Below, in pieces: positions 1-7,908 of a stretch of 64,000 bases of DNA; the first letter of the stretch is position 1; each line of letters opens with the position of its first letter. This stretch comes from Falsirhodobacter halotolerans (GTDB lineage: Bacteria > Pseudomonadota > Alphaproteobacteria > Rhodobacterales > Rhodobacteraceae). Made by a program: the position numbers and the translations under genes. The stretch is from contig NZ_JALJAZ010000001.1 in assembly GCF_022899245.1 (NCBI RefSeq), positions 1,895,001 to 1,959,000 of the forward strand, read 5' to 3'. The notes under the pieces were generated by a model. That model saw only the letters and a program-made list of their open reading frames with translations, did no database searches and was not told the DNA's origin.

Positions 1-613
1 GCGCCAGCCGCAACTGCGCCTCGGTCCCGAACTGGCCCGCAAGGGCGACGGGCTGATGGTCGGCCCCCAGAATCGCCTCGCGCAGCGCGACAAGACGCGG
101 GCGCATCCGGTCGAACACCGCGCCGATCGTGTCGGCGGTCGCCTCCGGTTCGTAATCGTCGATCAGCGCGTCATAAAGATCGCCACCCCCCGCAAGGGCC
201 GCCGCCTCCTCGCGCCGCAAACGCACCACCTGCCCCAGAACCGGCAGGAACGACGCCACGTCGTCCTTTGCCCGCGCTTCCGCCCAGATCCCCTGTGCAA
301 GAGAGGTGACGCGCGCCAGTTCCTCCGCCAGACGTCCCGGCACCTTGGTGCTGCGTTCATAGTTGCGGCGGATCAGACGCAACTGCGCCTGCCCCTCGTC
401 ATCGGAGGCTTCGGCCCGTGCCAACCACTCGGCAATGCGCGGATCGGTGCGGCGGGCGTGCAGCACGCCCTCCATCGCCGCCATCTCCTCGCCCCGCTGC
501 TCGGCGGCGCCGCGCGGCATCATCGTTTCCTGATCCCAGCCCAGACGGCCCGACACCTGCGACAATGCCTCGGTCTGGCGCTGGAACGCCATCAGATCCT
601 CATATGCGGTCAT
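1..613 (-). CDS. M32 family carboxypeptidase (Taq type), N-terminal part only
   Basis: Metallocarboxypeptidase that trims C-terminal residues from peptides in the cytoplasm. The reading frame runs off the left edge of the window, so only about 204 N-terminal residues are present and the HEXXH zinc site is not visible. The motif LGWDQETMMP at residues 24-33 is the conserved N-terminal signature of the M32 family, and the following helical Glu/Arg-rich stretch fits it. The ATG has a GAGGAAGG ribosome binding site embedded in the last codons of ctaA and lies one base after the ctaA stop, so the two are probably translationally coupled. Family assignment is firm; the C-terminus cannot be judged. 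Confidence 0.88.
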   Translation of the reverse strand, partial: MTAYEDLMAFQRQTEALSQVSGRLGWDQETMMPRGAAEQRGEEMAAMEGVLHARRTDPRIAEWLARAEASDDEGQAQLRLIRRNYERSTKVPGRLAEELARVTSLAQGIWAEARAKDDVASFLPVLGQVVRLRREEAAALAGGGDLYDALIDDYEPEATADTIGAVFDRMRPRLVALREAILGADHQPVALAGQFGTEAQLRLA

Positions 614-614
614 G

Positions 615-1760
615 TCACACCCTTCCTCTGATCGTGGCGACACGCGGATATTGCGACAGATAGCGCGCGCGGATGATCGCGACCCACAGGAAGATCGCCC
701 CCAGCTGGTGGGTGATCGCCACATGCAGATGCGCCGCCGTCAGCGCGGTGAAGATGCCCAGCACCACCTGCCCGATCAGCACGGCGAACACGATGTGGAA
801 CGCGCGGCGCGTCGCGGCATGGGCCGATTTGCGCCCCCGCAGCCAGACCACCACCCCGAAGGCGAACAGCAGATAGGCCGCCATGCGATGCACGAACTGC
901 ACCAGTCCCGGATTCTCGAAGAACGCCCGCCAAACGGCGCCATCCGGCACATAGAAGGCGTCGGCGGGAAAGAAGGATCCGTTCATCAACGGCCATGTCG
1001 GGAAGCCGCGCCCGGCGTCGATACCCGCCACCAGCGCCCCCAGCAAAATCTGCAGGAAGGCGAAGTGCATCAGGCCGGTGGACATGGAGAACAGCTTGCC
1101 CTCCCGCACCCGCCGCGCCTGCAGCAGCGCCCCCTCGGGCCGACCCAGTAGCAGCGCATACCACGCAAGGAAGCCAAGGATGATGAAGGCCAGCCCCAGA
1201 TGCGTCGCCAGACGATAGCTCTGGACGGTCACCATGCCGTCTTCCAGCCCCGAGGACACCATCCACCACCCGATCACCCCTTGAAGGCCACCCAGCACCC
1301 CGATCAGGAACAGACGCCCCTTCCAGCCCGCCGGGATCTTTCCCGCCACCCAGAAGCCGACAAAGCCCAGCGCCCAGACCAGCCCGACAAAGCGCCCGAG
1401 GAACCGGTGCGCCCATTCCCACCAATAGATGGTCTTGAACTGGGCCAGGGTCATGCCCTCGTTCATGATCTGATATTGCGGGCTTTGGCGGTAAAGATCG
1501 AACTCCGCCATCCAATGCGCGGCGGACAAGGGCGGGATCGCCCCCGTGACCGGCTTCCATTCCGTGATCGACAGGCCCGCATCCGACAGGCGGGTCAATC
1601 CGCCCACCACGACCATCGCGGCCACCAGAACGAACAACACCACCAGCCAGATGCGGATCGCCCCCCGCGCGCCACCCGTTCCACGGTCGATGCCGCCCGA
1701 ACGGGGCACATCGCGCGCCGCCCCCTCGCCCACATCTTCGAATATGCTGCGTTTCGCCAT
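615..1760 (-). CDS. ctaA: Heme A synthase (COX15/CtaA)
   Basis: Integral membrane monooxygenase that converts heme O to heme A for aa3-type cytochrome oxidase. The 381-residue product has about eight hydrophobic segments, the first at residues 36-57. Conserved histidines typical of the family sit in WWEWAHR (113-119), LATHLGLAF (near 187), QFVHRMAAY (near 291) and HLHVAITHQLG (near 351). I chose the ATG giving MAKRSIFED because a GAAAGGG element precedes it; a longer frame adds 19 unconserved-looking residues. The M32 carboxypeptidase gene starts one base beyond the stop. No other cytochrome oxidase genes are next to it here. Confidence 0.93.
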   Translation of the reverse strand: MAKRSIFEDVGEGAARDVPRSGGIDRGTGGARGAIRIWLVVLFVLVAAMVVVGGLTRLSDAGLSITEWKPVTGAIPPLSAAHWMAEFDLYRQSPQYQIMNEGMTLAQFKTIYWWEWAHRFLGRFVGLVWALGFVGFWVAGKIPAGWKGRLFLIGVLGGLQGVIGWWMVSSGLEDGMVTVQSYRLATHLGLAFIILGFLAWYALLLGRPEGALLQARRVREGKLFSMSTGLMHFAFLQILLGALVAGIDAGRGFPTWPLMNGSFFPADAFYVPDGAVWRAFFENPGLVQFVHRMAAYLLFAFGVVVWLRGRKSAHAATRRAFHIVFAVLIGQVVLGIFTALTAAHLHVAITHQLGAIFLWVAIIRARYLSQYPRVATIRGRV

Positions 1761-1791
1761 GATCACGGGCCCTTTCGTTGCGCGGGCGAGA

Positions 1792-2280
1792 CTAGGCCCC
1801 CTTCCCCGCCCCTTCAAGGCCGACCGGGAGCACAGTCGTGTGCTTGATCTCCTCCATCGACAACAGGGCCGTGACGTTGTGGATCTTCACCTGGGAAATC
1901 AGCGCCTGGTAGAAGCGGTCATAGGCGCGGGCGTTCTCCACCCGCACCTTGACGATGTAATCGACCTCCCCCGCCAGACGGTGGGCCTCCAGCACCTCGG
2001 GGCGTTCGCGCAGAACCGTCAGAAACTTCCGCTGCCATTCCCCATCATGTTCGGACGTGCGGATCAACACGAAGAAACACGCCTCCAGCCCAAGCGATTC
2101 CGCGTCCAGCAGCGCGGTCTGCCCCAGGATCACCCCCGTTTCGCGCATGCGGCGAATGCGATTCCAGACCGGCGTCTTTGAACTGCCGACCTTGCGCGCA
2201 ATGTCGTCCAGCGACTGGGACGAATCCCGCTGCAACTCGGCAAGGATCTTCCGGTCGATCTCGTCCAGACGGGCCGTCAT
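1792..2280 (-). CDS. Lrp/AsnC family transcriptional regulator
   Basis: DNA-binding regulator of the feast/famine family. The 162-residue product has an N-terminal winged helix-turn-helix (about residues 5-60, starting LDEIDRKILAELQ) and a C-terminal RAM/AsnC ligand-binding domain containing the AHRLAGEVDYIVKV stretch. The chosen ATG is preceded at nine bases by AGGAG; an upstream in-frame ATG would add 12 residues. It is transcribed away from the cobA-cysI-cysH operon, and the 139-base divergent spacer holds a TGTTC-N6-GAACA palindrome. Control of the sulfur operon is an inference from this arrangement; control of an amino-acid pathway elsewhere is equally possible. Confidence 0.9.
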   Translation of the reverse strand: MTARLDEIDRKILAELQRDSSQSLDDIARKVGSSKTPVWNRIRRMRETGVILGQTALLDAESLGLEACFFVLIRTSEHDGEWQRKFLTVLRERPEVLEAHRLAGEVDYIVKVRVENARAYDRFYQALISQVKIHNVTALLSMEEIKHTTVLPVGLEGAGKGA

Positions 2281-2379
2281 TCGTGCAAACTCCTGCTTGG
2301 CGGAACCATGTTCCATCTGCCGTCTTTATGTGAACACCTGTCCTTATTGGCAAGGGCGTATGGCGCGATCATGGGACGA

Positions 2380-2395
2380 TGTTCTATCTTGAACA
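2380..2395. promoter_or_regulatory. Candidate operator palindrome upstream of cobA
   Basis: Perfect inverted repeat TGTTC-N6-GAACA in the divergent region between the Lrp/AsnC gene and cobA, about 25 bases before the cobA start. Its size and symmetry suit a dimeric regulator. Another TGTTC and another GAACA occur, more widely spaced, near 2308-2336. No binding data; assignment to the adjacent regulator is inference. Confidence 0.4.
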
Positions 2396-2419
2396 GGCAA
2401 CGCAGACCCGGAGCCAGCC

Positions 2420-3184
2420 ATGACCCAGTCCCAGCCCCCGATCCTTCCCGTCGCCTTCGTCGGCGCGGGCCCCGGCGCGGCCGAGATGCTGACCCTGGGG
2501 GCCCTGCGCGCGATCGAAGGGGCGGATGTGGTGATCCATGACCGCCTGGTCGGGCCGGAGGTTCTGGCCCTGATCCCCGCCCACGTCACCCGTGTCGATG
2601 TCAGCAAAGAGGGATTCGGCCCCTCCACCCCGCAAAGCGCGATCAACGCGCTGATTGTGGGCCATGCGCTGACGGGCGCGCGCGTCGTGCGGCTGAAGGG
2701 TGGCGATCCCGGCATTTTCGGCCGTCTGGATGAGGAAATGACCGCGCTGGAGGCGCACGGCATTCCGTTCCGTGTCCTGCCGGGCCTCACCTCGGCCACG
2801 GTGGCCGCCGCCGCCATCGGCCAAAGCCTGACGCAGCGCGGGCGCAACCGCGGCCTGCGCATCGTGACGGGGCACGACATGGACGGGTTCGCCGATCAGG
2901 ATTGGGCGGCGCTGGCCCGGACGGGCGAGGTCGCGGCGATCTACATGGGCAAGAAGGCCAGCCGCTTTATCCAAGGCCGCTTGATGATGCATGGCGCGGC
3001 CCCCACCACCCCCGTGACGCTGGTCGAAAACGCCTCCCGCGCCGATCAGCGCGTGGTGTCCGCCACGCTCGCCACACTTGCGGACGAGGCGGGCTGCCTG
3101 AACGGCCCCGCCATCCTTCTCTACGGCCTCGCCCCCCGCGCGGCTGTCCACGCCCTGACCGATCTGAACGAGGCCACCGGATGA
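2420..3184 (+). CDS. cobA: Uroporphyrinogen-III C-methyltransferase
   Basis: SAM-dependent methyltransferase that turns uroporphyrinogen III into precorrin-2, the first step to siroheme (and B12). The 254-residue protein has the family motifs VAFVGAGPGA (11-20), HDRLV (40-44) and RLKGGDPGIFGR (91-102). It is the methyltransferase domain only, without the CysG-type dehydrogenase/ferrochelatase domain, so siroheme completion must be encoded elsewhere. A GGAG site precedes the ATG. The stop overlaps the next start as ATGA. Placement directly ahead of the siroheme enzyme CysI indicates that it serves sulfite reductase cofactor supply. Confidence 0.93.
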   Translation: MTQSQPPILPVAFVGAGPGAAEMLTLGALRAIEGADVVIHDRLVGPEVLALIPAHVTRVDVSKEGFGPSTPQSAINALIVGHALTGARVVRLKGGDPGIFGRLDEEMTALEAHGIPFRVLPGLTSATVAAAAIGQSLTQRGRNRGLRIVTGHDMDGFADQDWAALARTGEVAAIYMGKKASRFIQGRLMMHGAAPTTPVTLVENASRADQRVVSATLATLADEAGCLNGPAILLYGLAPRAAVHALTDLNEATG

Positions 3185-3498
3185 GCCGGAAGTTTTCCCC
3201 CAAAGTCGTGACCGCCAACGATCTGCTGGTCGGCGATGTCGTCTATTTCACCGCCGCCGACCAATGGACCCGCAACCACACGGAGGCGGAGCTGATCGAG
3301 GATGAGGCCCACGCCCAGATCCGCCTTCTGGACGCCAGCGCCCAGCGCAACGTGATCGTCGGCGCCTATCTGGCCGATGCCCGGGCGGGCGATCACGGCC
3401 CCGAACCCGTCCATTTCCGCGAGGTGTTCCGCACCCGCGGCCCGTCGAACTATGCCATGGGAAAACAGGTGGGCGAACGGCCCGGCCCCCGCAGCTGA
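3181..3498 (+). CDS. DUF2849 family protein
   Basis: A 105-residue soluble protein with no signal peptide or membrane segment. It matches the DUF2849 family, found in alphaproteobacterial sulfite-reductase operons (for example the DLLVGDVVYFT segment near residues 14-24). The biochemical role is not established. It overlaps cobA by four bases and ends nine bases before cysI, so it is almost certainly co-translated with them. A role in sulfite reductase assembly, siroheme delivery or electron transfer would fit the position but is only inference. Confidence 0.8.
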   Translation: MSRKFSPKVVTANDLLVGDVVYFTAADQWTRNHTEAELIEDEAHAQIRLLDASAQRNVIVGAYLADARAGDHGPEPVHFREVFRTRGPSNYAMGKQVGERPGPRS

Positions 3499-3507
3499 GG
3501 ACATCGC

Positions 3508-5175
3508 ATGTACAGCTACAACGATTTCGACGAAGCGTTCGTGCGCGCTCGCGTCGCCCAGTTCAGCCAGCAAGTCGCCCGCCGCATCGACGGCAGCCTG
3601 ACCGAGGACGAGTTCAAGCCGCTGCGGCTGATGAACGGCCTCTATCTGCAGCTTCACGCCTATATGCTGCGGGTCGCGATCCCGTATGGCACGCTGAACA
3701 GCCGCCAGATGCGGCAACTGGCCCATATCGGACGGACGTGGGACAAGGGCTATGGCCATTTCACCACGCGCCAGAACATCCAGTTCAACTGGCCCGTCCT
3801 GTCCGACGTGCCCGCGATCCTGTCCGCCCTGGCCGATGTCGAAATGCACGCGATCCAGACCTCAGGCAACTGCGTCCGCAACGTCACGGCGGACCACTTC
3901 GCCGGTGCCGCGGCGGATGAGATCGAGGACCCCCGCCCCTATGCGGAGTTGCTGCGCCAATGGTCCACCGACCACCCGGAGTTCCAGTTCCTGCCGCGCA
4001 AGTTCAAGATCGCCATCACCGGCAGCCCCAACGACCGCGCCGTGACCAAGGCGCATGACATCGGCCTGCGCATGGTCCGCAATGGCCGGGGCGAGCCGGG
4101 GTTCGAGGTGCTGGTGGGCGGCGGTCTTGGCCGCACGCCGATGATCGGCCAGATCGTGCGGGAATTCCTGCCCGTGGCCGACCTGCTGCCGTATGTCGAG
4201 GCGATCCTGTCGGTCTACAACATGCTGGGCCGCCGCGACAACAAATACAAGGCGCGGATCAAGATCACCCTGCACGAAACCGGCCGCGACGAGATCCGCC
4301 GCTTGGTGGAGGAACGGTTTGCCGAAATCCGTCCCGAGTTCCACGGCCACGATCAGGCCCTGCTGGACGACATCCGCGCGGCCTTCGCCCCGCCCGCCTT
4401 CCGCAACGCACCCGTCGACGCGCATACGGCAGCGCAGGTGGCCCCCGCCTATCGCGCATGGGCCGACACGAACCTGACCCGCCACCGCAACGACCAGTAT
4501 GCCATCGTGACGGTCAGCCTGAAGGCGCATGGCGACACGCCGGGCGATGCGACGTCGGACCAGATGGACGTGCTGGCCGATCTGGCCCGGCGCTTCGGCC
4601 ATGACGAGCTGCGGATCAGCCATGAGCAGAACGTCATCCTGCCGCATGTCCACAAATCCGACCTGCCCGAGGTTTATGCCGCGCTGAAGGCCGCGGGGCT
4701 GGCCACGGCCAATGTCGGGCTCATCTCCGACATCATCGCCTGCCCCGGCATGGATTACTGCGCGCTGGCGACCGCACGGTCGATTCCCGTGGCGCAAGAC
4801 ATCGCCACCCGCTTCGACGACCTGAAGCTGGAGCATGACATCGGTCCGTTGAAGATCAAGATCTCGGGCTGCATCAACGCCTGCGGGCACCATCACGTCG
4901 GCCATATCGGGATTCTGGGCCTCGACCGCGCGGGGGTGGAGAACTATCAGATCACCCTTGGCGGCGACGGCACCGAAACCGCCGTCATCGGCGAGCGCGC
5001 CGGGCCGGGCTTCGCCTATGACGAGATCGTACCCGCCATCGAACGTCTGGTGCTCGCCTATCTGGACCAGCGCGAGGGGCCGGAGGAAACCTTCCTCGCC
5101 GCCTATCGCCGTCTGGGCCTCGCGCCGTTCAAGGCCGCCCTCTATCCGGCGGAAGGGGCGCAGGATGCGGCATGA
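3508..5175 (+). CDS. cysI: Sulfite reductase hemoprotein (siroheme, 4Fe-4S)
   Basis: Cytoplasmic assimilatory sulfite reductase that makes sulfide with six electrons. The 555-residue protein has the two-repeat ferredoxin-like/siroheme architecture of the nitrite/sulfite reductase family. The [4Fe-4S]-siroheme cysteines are visible as CPGMDYC (412-418) and GCINAC (455 and 459). The N-terminal TRQNIQF stretch is also typical. Neighbouring cobA, cysH and fpr support sulfite rather than nitrite as substrate. No cysJ flavoprotein gene is present, so electrons probably arrive via ferredoxin or flavodoxin and the downstream Fpr. The stop overlaps the cysH start by 11 bases. Confidence 0.92.
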   Translation: MYSYNDFDEAFVRARVAQFSQQVARRIDGSLTEDEFKPLRLMNGLYLQLHAYMLRVAIPYGTLNSRQMRQLAHIGRTWDKGYGHFTTRQNIQFNWPVLSDVPAILSALADVEMHAIQTSGNCVRNVTADHFAGAAADEIEDPRPYAELLRQWSTDHPEFQFLPRKFKIAITGSPNDRAVTKAHDIGLRMVRNGRGEPGFEVLVGGGLGRTPMIGQIVREFLPVADLLPYVEAILSVYNMLGRRDNKYKARIKITLHETGRDEIRRLVEERFAEIRPEFHGHDQALLDDIRAAFAPPAFRNAPVDAHTAAQVAPAYRAWADTNLTRHRNDQYAIVTVSLKAHGDTPGDATSDQMDVLADLARRFGHDELRISHEQNVILPHVHKSDLPEVYAALKAAGLATANVGLISDIIACPGMDYCALATARSIPVAQDIATRFDDLKLEHDIGPLKIKISGCINACGHHHVGHIGILGLDRAGVENYQITLGGDGTETAVIGERAGPGFAYDEIVPAIERLVLAYLDQREGPEETFLAAYRRLGLAPFKAALYPAEGAQDAA

Positions 5176-5902
5176 GCCGATCGCACAGCGGGCGGAGCAT
5201 CTGAACCACCGCTACCGCAATCACGCGGCGATCTCGGTCATGGAATTGGCCTTGCGGGATCACGACGTGGGGCAGACGGCGCTGGTCTCGTCCTTCGGGG
5301 CGGAATCGGTGGTGCTTTTGCATATGGTGTCGGTGCTGGATCCCGACCTGCCGGTGCTGTTCATCGACACGCAGATGCTGTTCATGGAAACCCTGACCTA
5401 TCAGAAGGATGTCGCGGACAAGCTGGGTCTGACCAACATCCAGACCATCCGCGCCGATCCGGCGGCGGTGGAGTTCGACGACCCCGACGGCACATTGCAC
5501 CAGTTCAACACCGACGCCTGCTGCGCCCTGCGCAAGACGATCCCGCTGGAACGCGCCCTCGCCCCCTATGACGCGTGGATCACGGGGCGGAAGCGGTTCC
5601 AATCCGGCACCCGCGCGGAATTGCCGTTCTTCGAACCCGAGACGGACACGCGCCTGAAGATCAACCCGCTGGCGATGTGGGGACGCGAGGATGTCGAGGA
5701 TTACATAATCAACAACCGCCTGCCGCGCCATCCGCTGGTCGCCAAGGGCTATCCTTCGATCGGATGCGCGCCCTGCACCAGCCCCGTGAAACCGGGCGAG
5801 GATCCCCGTGCGGGTCGCTGGCGGGGCAGCCAGAAAACCGAATGCGGCATTCATTTCGTGAACGGCAAACCCGTTCGCATCGGAAAGGAGGACGCGGCAT
5901 GA
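5165..5902 (+). CDS. cysH: Adenylyl-sulfate (APS) reductase of the CysH family
   Basis: Reduces activated sulfate to sulfite. The 245-residue protein has the PAPS-reductase fold (SSFGAESVVLLHM near residues 41-53). It carries a cysteine pair at 119-120 and CAPC at 201-204, the ligands of a [4Fe-4S] cluster, plus the catalytic ECGIH with Cys227. That CC/CxxC pattern is known to mark assimilatory APS reductases, whereas the enterobacterial PAPS enzyme lacks it, so APS is the likely substrate. Its start lies inside the end of cysI and its stop overlaps the DUF934 gene as ATGA. Confidence 0.92.
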   Translation: MRHEPIAQRAEHLNHRYRNHAAISVMELALRDHDVGQTALVSSFGAESVVLLHMVSVLDPDLPVLFIDTQMLFMETLTYQKDVADKLGLTNIQTIRADPAAVEFDDPDGTLHQFNTDACCALRKTIPLERALAPYDAWITGRKRFQSGTRAELPFFEPETDTRLKINPLAMWGREDVEDYIINNRLPRHPLVAKGYPSIGCAPCTSPVKPGEDPRAGRWRGSQKTECGIHFVNGKPVRIGKEDAA

Positions 5903-6294
5903 GCGTCATCGTCACGGATCGGGGCTTTGCCCCCGACGATTTCACCGGCCCCGTCACCCCGCTTGCCGAATGGACCGGGGGCGCCGTCGATCTGGCGAAC
6001 ACGGACGACCCCACGGGGCTGGACCTTGGGTCCATCCCAATGATCCGCGTGGCCTTCCCCTCCTCGACGGACGGGCGCGGCTTCACCCTTGCCGCCCGCC
6101 TGCGCCGCATGGGCTATGCGGGCCGCCTGCGGGCCGCGGGCCACGTCATCGCCGACCAATACGCCATGGCCCGTCGCGCAGGCTTTGACGAGGTGGAGAT
6201 TTCCGACGACCTCGCCGCGCGCCAGCCGGAGGATCAGTGGCAGTTCCGCGCGGATTGGCACGCCCACGACTATCAATCCCGCCTGCGCGCCTGA
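5899..6294 (+). CDS. DUF934 family protein
   Basis: A 131-residue soluble protein of the DUF934 family, repeatedly found beside cysH and cysI in proteobacteria and sometimes annotated as an oxidoreductase or CysX-like. Conserved-looking blocks are RVAFPSSTDGRGFTLAARLR (about 50-70) and GHVIADQYAMARRAGFDEVE (about 87-106). No cofactor motif is evident. It overlaps cysH by four bases (ATGA), so it is tightly coupled to sulfate reduction. Function is unknown; I would not call it an enzyme from sequence alone. Confidence 0.82.
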   Translation: MSVIVTDRGFAPDDFTGPVTPLAEWTGGAVDLANTDDPTGLDLGSIPMIRVAFPSSTDGRGFTLAARLRRMGYAGRLRAAGHVIADQYAMARRAGFDEVEISDDLAARQPEDQWQFRADWHAHDYQSRLRA

Positions 6295-6342
6295 CGCCGG
6301 GGTTTCCCTCCTCCCCCTCATGCCCTACGAAAAGGATCAGAG

Positions 6343-7170
6343 ATGACCGAGAGCGCCATGACCCTGACCCAACCCGCCCCCGCCGCCAAGGCCTCCCCCG
6401 ACACGCAGACGGTGACCTCGGTCACGCACTGGACCGATTCGCTGTTCTCCTTCCGCACCACGCGGCCCCAGTCCCTGCGTTTCCGGTCGGGAGAGTTCGT
6501 GATGATCGGCCTTCCGGGCGACAACGGCAAACCGATCATGCGCGCCTATTCCATCGCCTCCCCCAACTGGGACGAGGAGCTGGAATTCTACTCCATCAAG
6601 GTGCCGGACGGCCCGCTGACCTCCCGCCTGCAGAACATCAAGGAAGGCGACCAGATCATCCTGCGCCCGAAACCCGTGGGGACGCTGGTCCATGACGCGC
6701 TTCTGCCGGGCAAACGGGTGTGGTTTCTGGCCACCGGCACGGGCTTTGCCCCCTTCGCCAGCCTGATGCGCGACCCGGAAACCTATGAGAAGTTCGACGA
6801 GGTCATCATGATGCACACCTGCCGCACGGCGGAAGAGCTGACCTATGGCCGCGAACTGGTCGAAGGGCTGGAACAGGATGAGCTGTTCGGCGAGATCGTG
6901 GCGGGCAAGCTGCGCTACTATCCCACCACCACACGGGAAGATTCGCCGCTGATGGGCCGCATCACCGACAACCTCGCCTCGGGCAAGGTCTTCACCGATC
7001 TGGGTCTGGATCCGATGGACCCCGCCACCGACCGCGCGATGGTCTGCGGATCGCTGGCGTTCAATCAGGACGTGATGAAGGTGCTGGAAGGCTTCGGCCT
7101 GCACGAAGGGGCCAATTCCGAACCGCGCGAATACGTGGTGGAAAAGGCCTTCGTGGGCGACGGGGTTTAA
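6343..7170 (+). CDS. fpr: Ferredoxin/flavodoxin-NADP+ reductase
   Basis: FAD enzyme that exchanges electrons between NADPH and ferredoxin or flavodoxin. The 275-residue protein has the FAD-binding RAYS motif (67-70) and the NADP-binding TGTGFAPF motif (131-138), and it ends in VVEKAFVGDGV, the extended C-terminus typical of bacterial subclass I Fpr. It is the last gene of the cobA-cysI-cysH run, 48 bases after the DUF934 gene, which suggests it powers CysI; a separate oxidative-stress role is also known for this family. The stop codon overlaps the end of the convergent downstream gene by four bases. Confidence 0.93.
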   Translation: MTESAMTLTQPAPAAKASPDTQTVTSVTHWTDSLFSFRTTRPQSLRFRSGEFVMIGLPGDNGKPIMRAYSIASPNWDEELEFYSIKVPDGPLTSRLQNIKEGDQIILRPKPVGTLVHDALLPGKRVWFLATGTGFAPFASLMRDPETYEKFDEVIMMHTCRTAEELTYGRELVEGLEQDELFGEIVAGKLRYYPTTTREDSPLMGRITDNLASGKVFTDLGLDPMDPATDRAMVCGSLAFNQDVMKVLEGFGLHEGANSEPREYVVEKAFVGDGV

Positions 7171-7754
7171 AGCCCCAAAGCTTCGCGGGCCGAGGCGAGC
7201 GCGGCGGCCAGCGTCTCGGGCGTTTGTTCGGCGGCGGCCAGCGCGCGTTTCAGCGTCTCCTTCGCGGCGCCGGGAATGCTTTGGTCGTCGATATAGTCCC
7301 GCACCAGCGCGGGGTCGTAGTTTTCGACCGTGAACAGGTCGGCGGGCGACAACTGGCTGATGGCGTCGGTCGCGGCCTGGCTGGCCGCCGCGGCGGCCGC
7401 CTGCGCACGATCGGCGGCGGTGGCGGCCGAATCAGCTGCGGCCTGGGCTTCCTCGGACCCGATGGCATTCTCCATCGCGGCCATCGCCTCGGCCGCTGCG
7501 TCCGACGCGGCGGCGGCGGCGGCATCGGCGGCGGCGGATGCGTTGGCGGCGGCGGTGGGGGCATCCTCGGGCGCCATCTCGGCGGCTTCCTGCGCCATTT
7601 CCGCAGCTTCCTCGGCCTCGGCCTGCGCCATCTCGGCGGCCTCGGCCTGTGCGGCGGCGGCGGCGGCCTCGCGTTCGGCGGGGACATGCACGAACTGATA
7701 ATAGCCCAGTCCGGCAAGGGCCGCGATGATCACCAGCGCAAAAATGGTCTTCAT
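7167..7754 (-). CDS. Alanine-rich membrane-anchored protein of unknown function
   Basis: I do not recognise a family. The 195-residue product starts MKTIFALVIIAALAGLGYY, an uncleaved-looking anchor or signal peptide. From about residue 25 to 140 it is almost entirely Ala with Glu, Gln, Met and Ser, predicting a long amphipathic helix or coiled coil. The last 55 residues (from SPADLFTVENYDP) are of normal composition and look like a small folded domain. The start has an AGGAG site before it. It is tail-to-tail with fpr, the two stop codons overlapping. The region outside the anchor would lie in the periplasm. Confidence 0.75.
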   Translation of the reverse strand: MKTIFALVIIAALAGLGYYQFVHVPAEREAAAAAAQAEAAEMAQAEAEEAAEMAQEAAEMAPEDAPTAAANASAAADAAAAAASDAAAEAMAAMENAIGSEEAQAAADSAATAADRAQAAAAAASQAATDAISQLSPADLFTVENYDPALVRDYIDDQSIPGAAKETLKRALAAAEQTPETLAAALASAREALGL

Positions 7755-7894
7755 TGGAACTCCTGATCCCTCAAGGTCCGTGGCGGACCCCATGTTTTCA
7801 GCCCAACGCATGACGATACTGGGCCGTTCCCTGCGGCTTTATGGTTGAAAGATAACGCTTGCGGCCCTATTTTGCGCTATGAATTGCAAATGCT

Positions 7895-7900
7895 GAAGGA
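7895..7900 (+). promoter_or_regulatory. Ribosome binding site of infC that decides its AUA start
   Basis: The sequence GAAGGA ends eight bases before the ATA codon at 7909, ideal spacing for initiation there. No ATG, GTG or TTG lies between this site and the conserved N-terminal IF-3 residues, and an in-frame stop at 7894-7896 bounds the frame upstream. Confidence 0.75.
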
Positions 7901-7908
7901 CGCTGACC

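Noticed and set aside
7161-7175. Near-palindrome at the fpr/alanine-rich gene junction as a terminator
   Set aside because: The two arms do not pair fully (an extra G), there is no loop and no T run.
7330-7700. GC-rich repetitive stretch as a tandem repeat or satellite
   Set aside because: The repetition is explained by alanine codons GCG and GCC in the anchored protein; no fixed repeat unit is visible.
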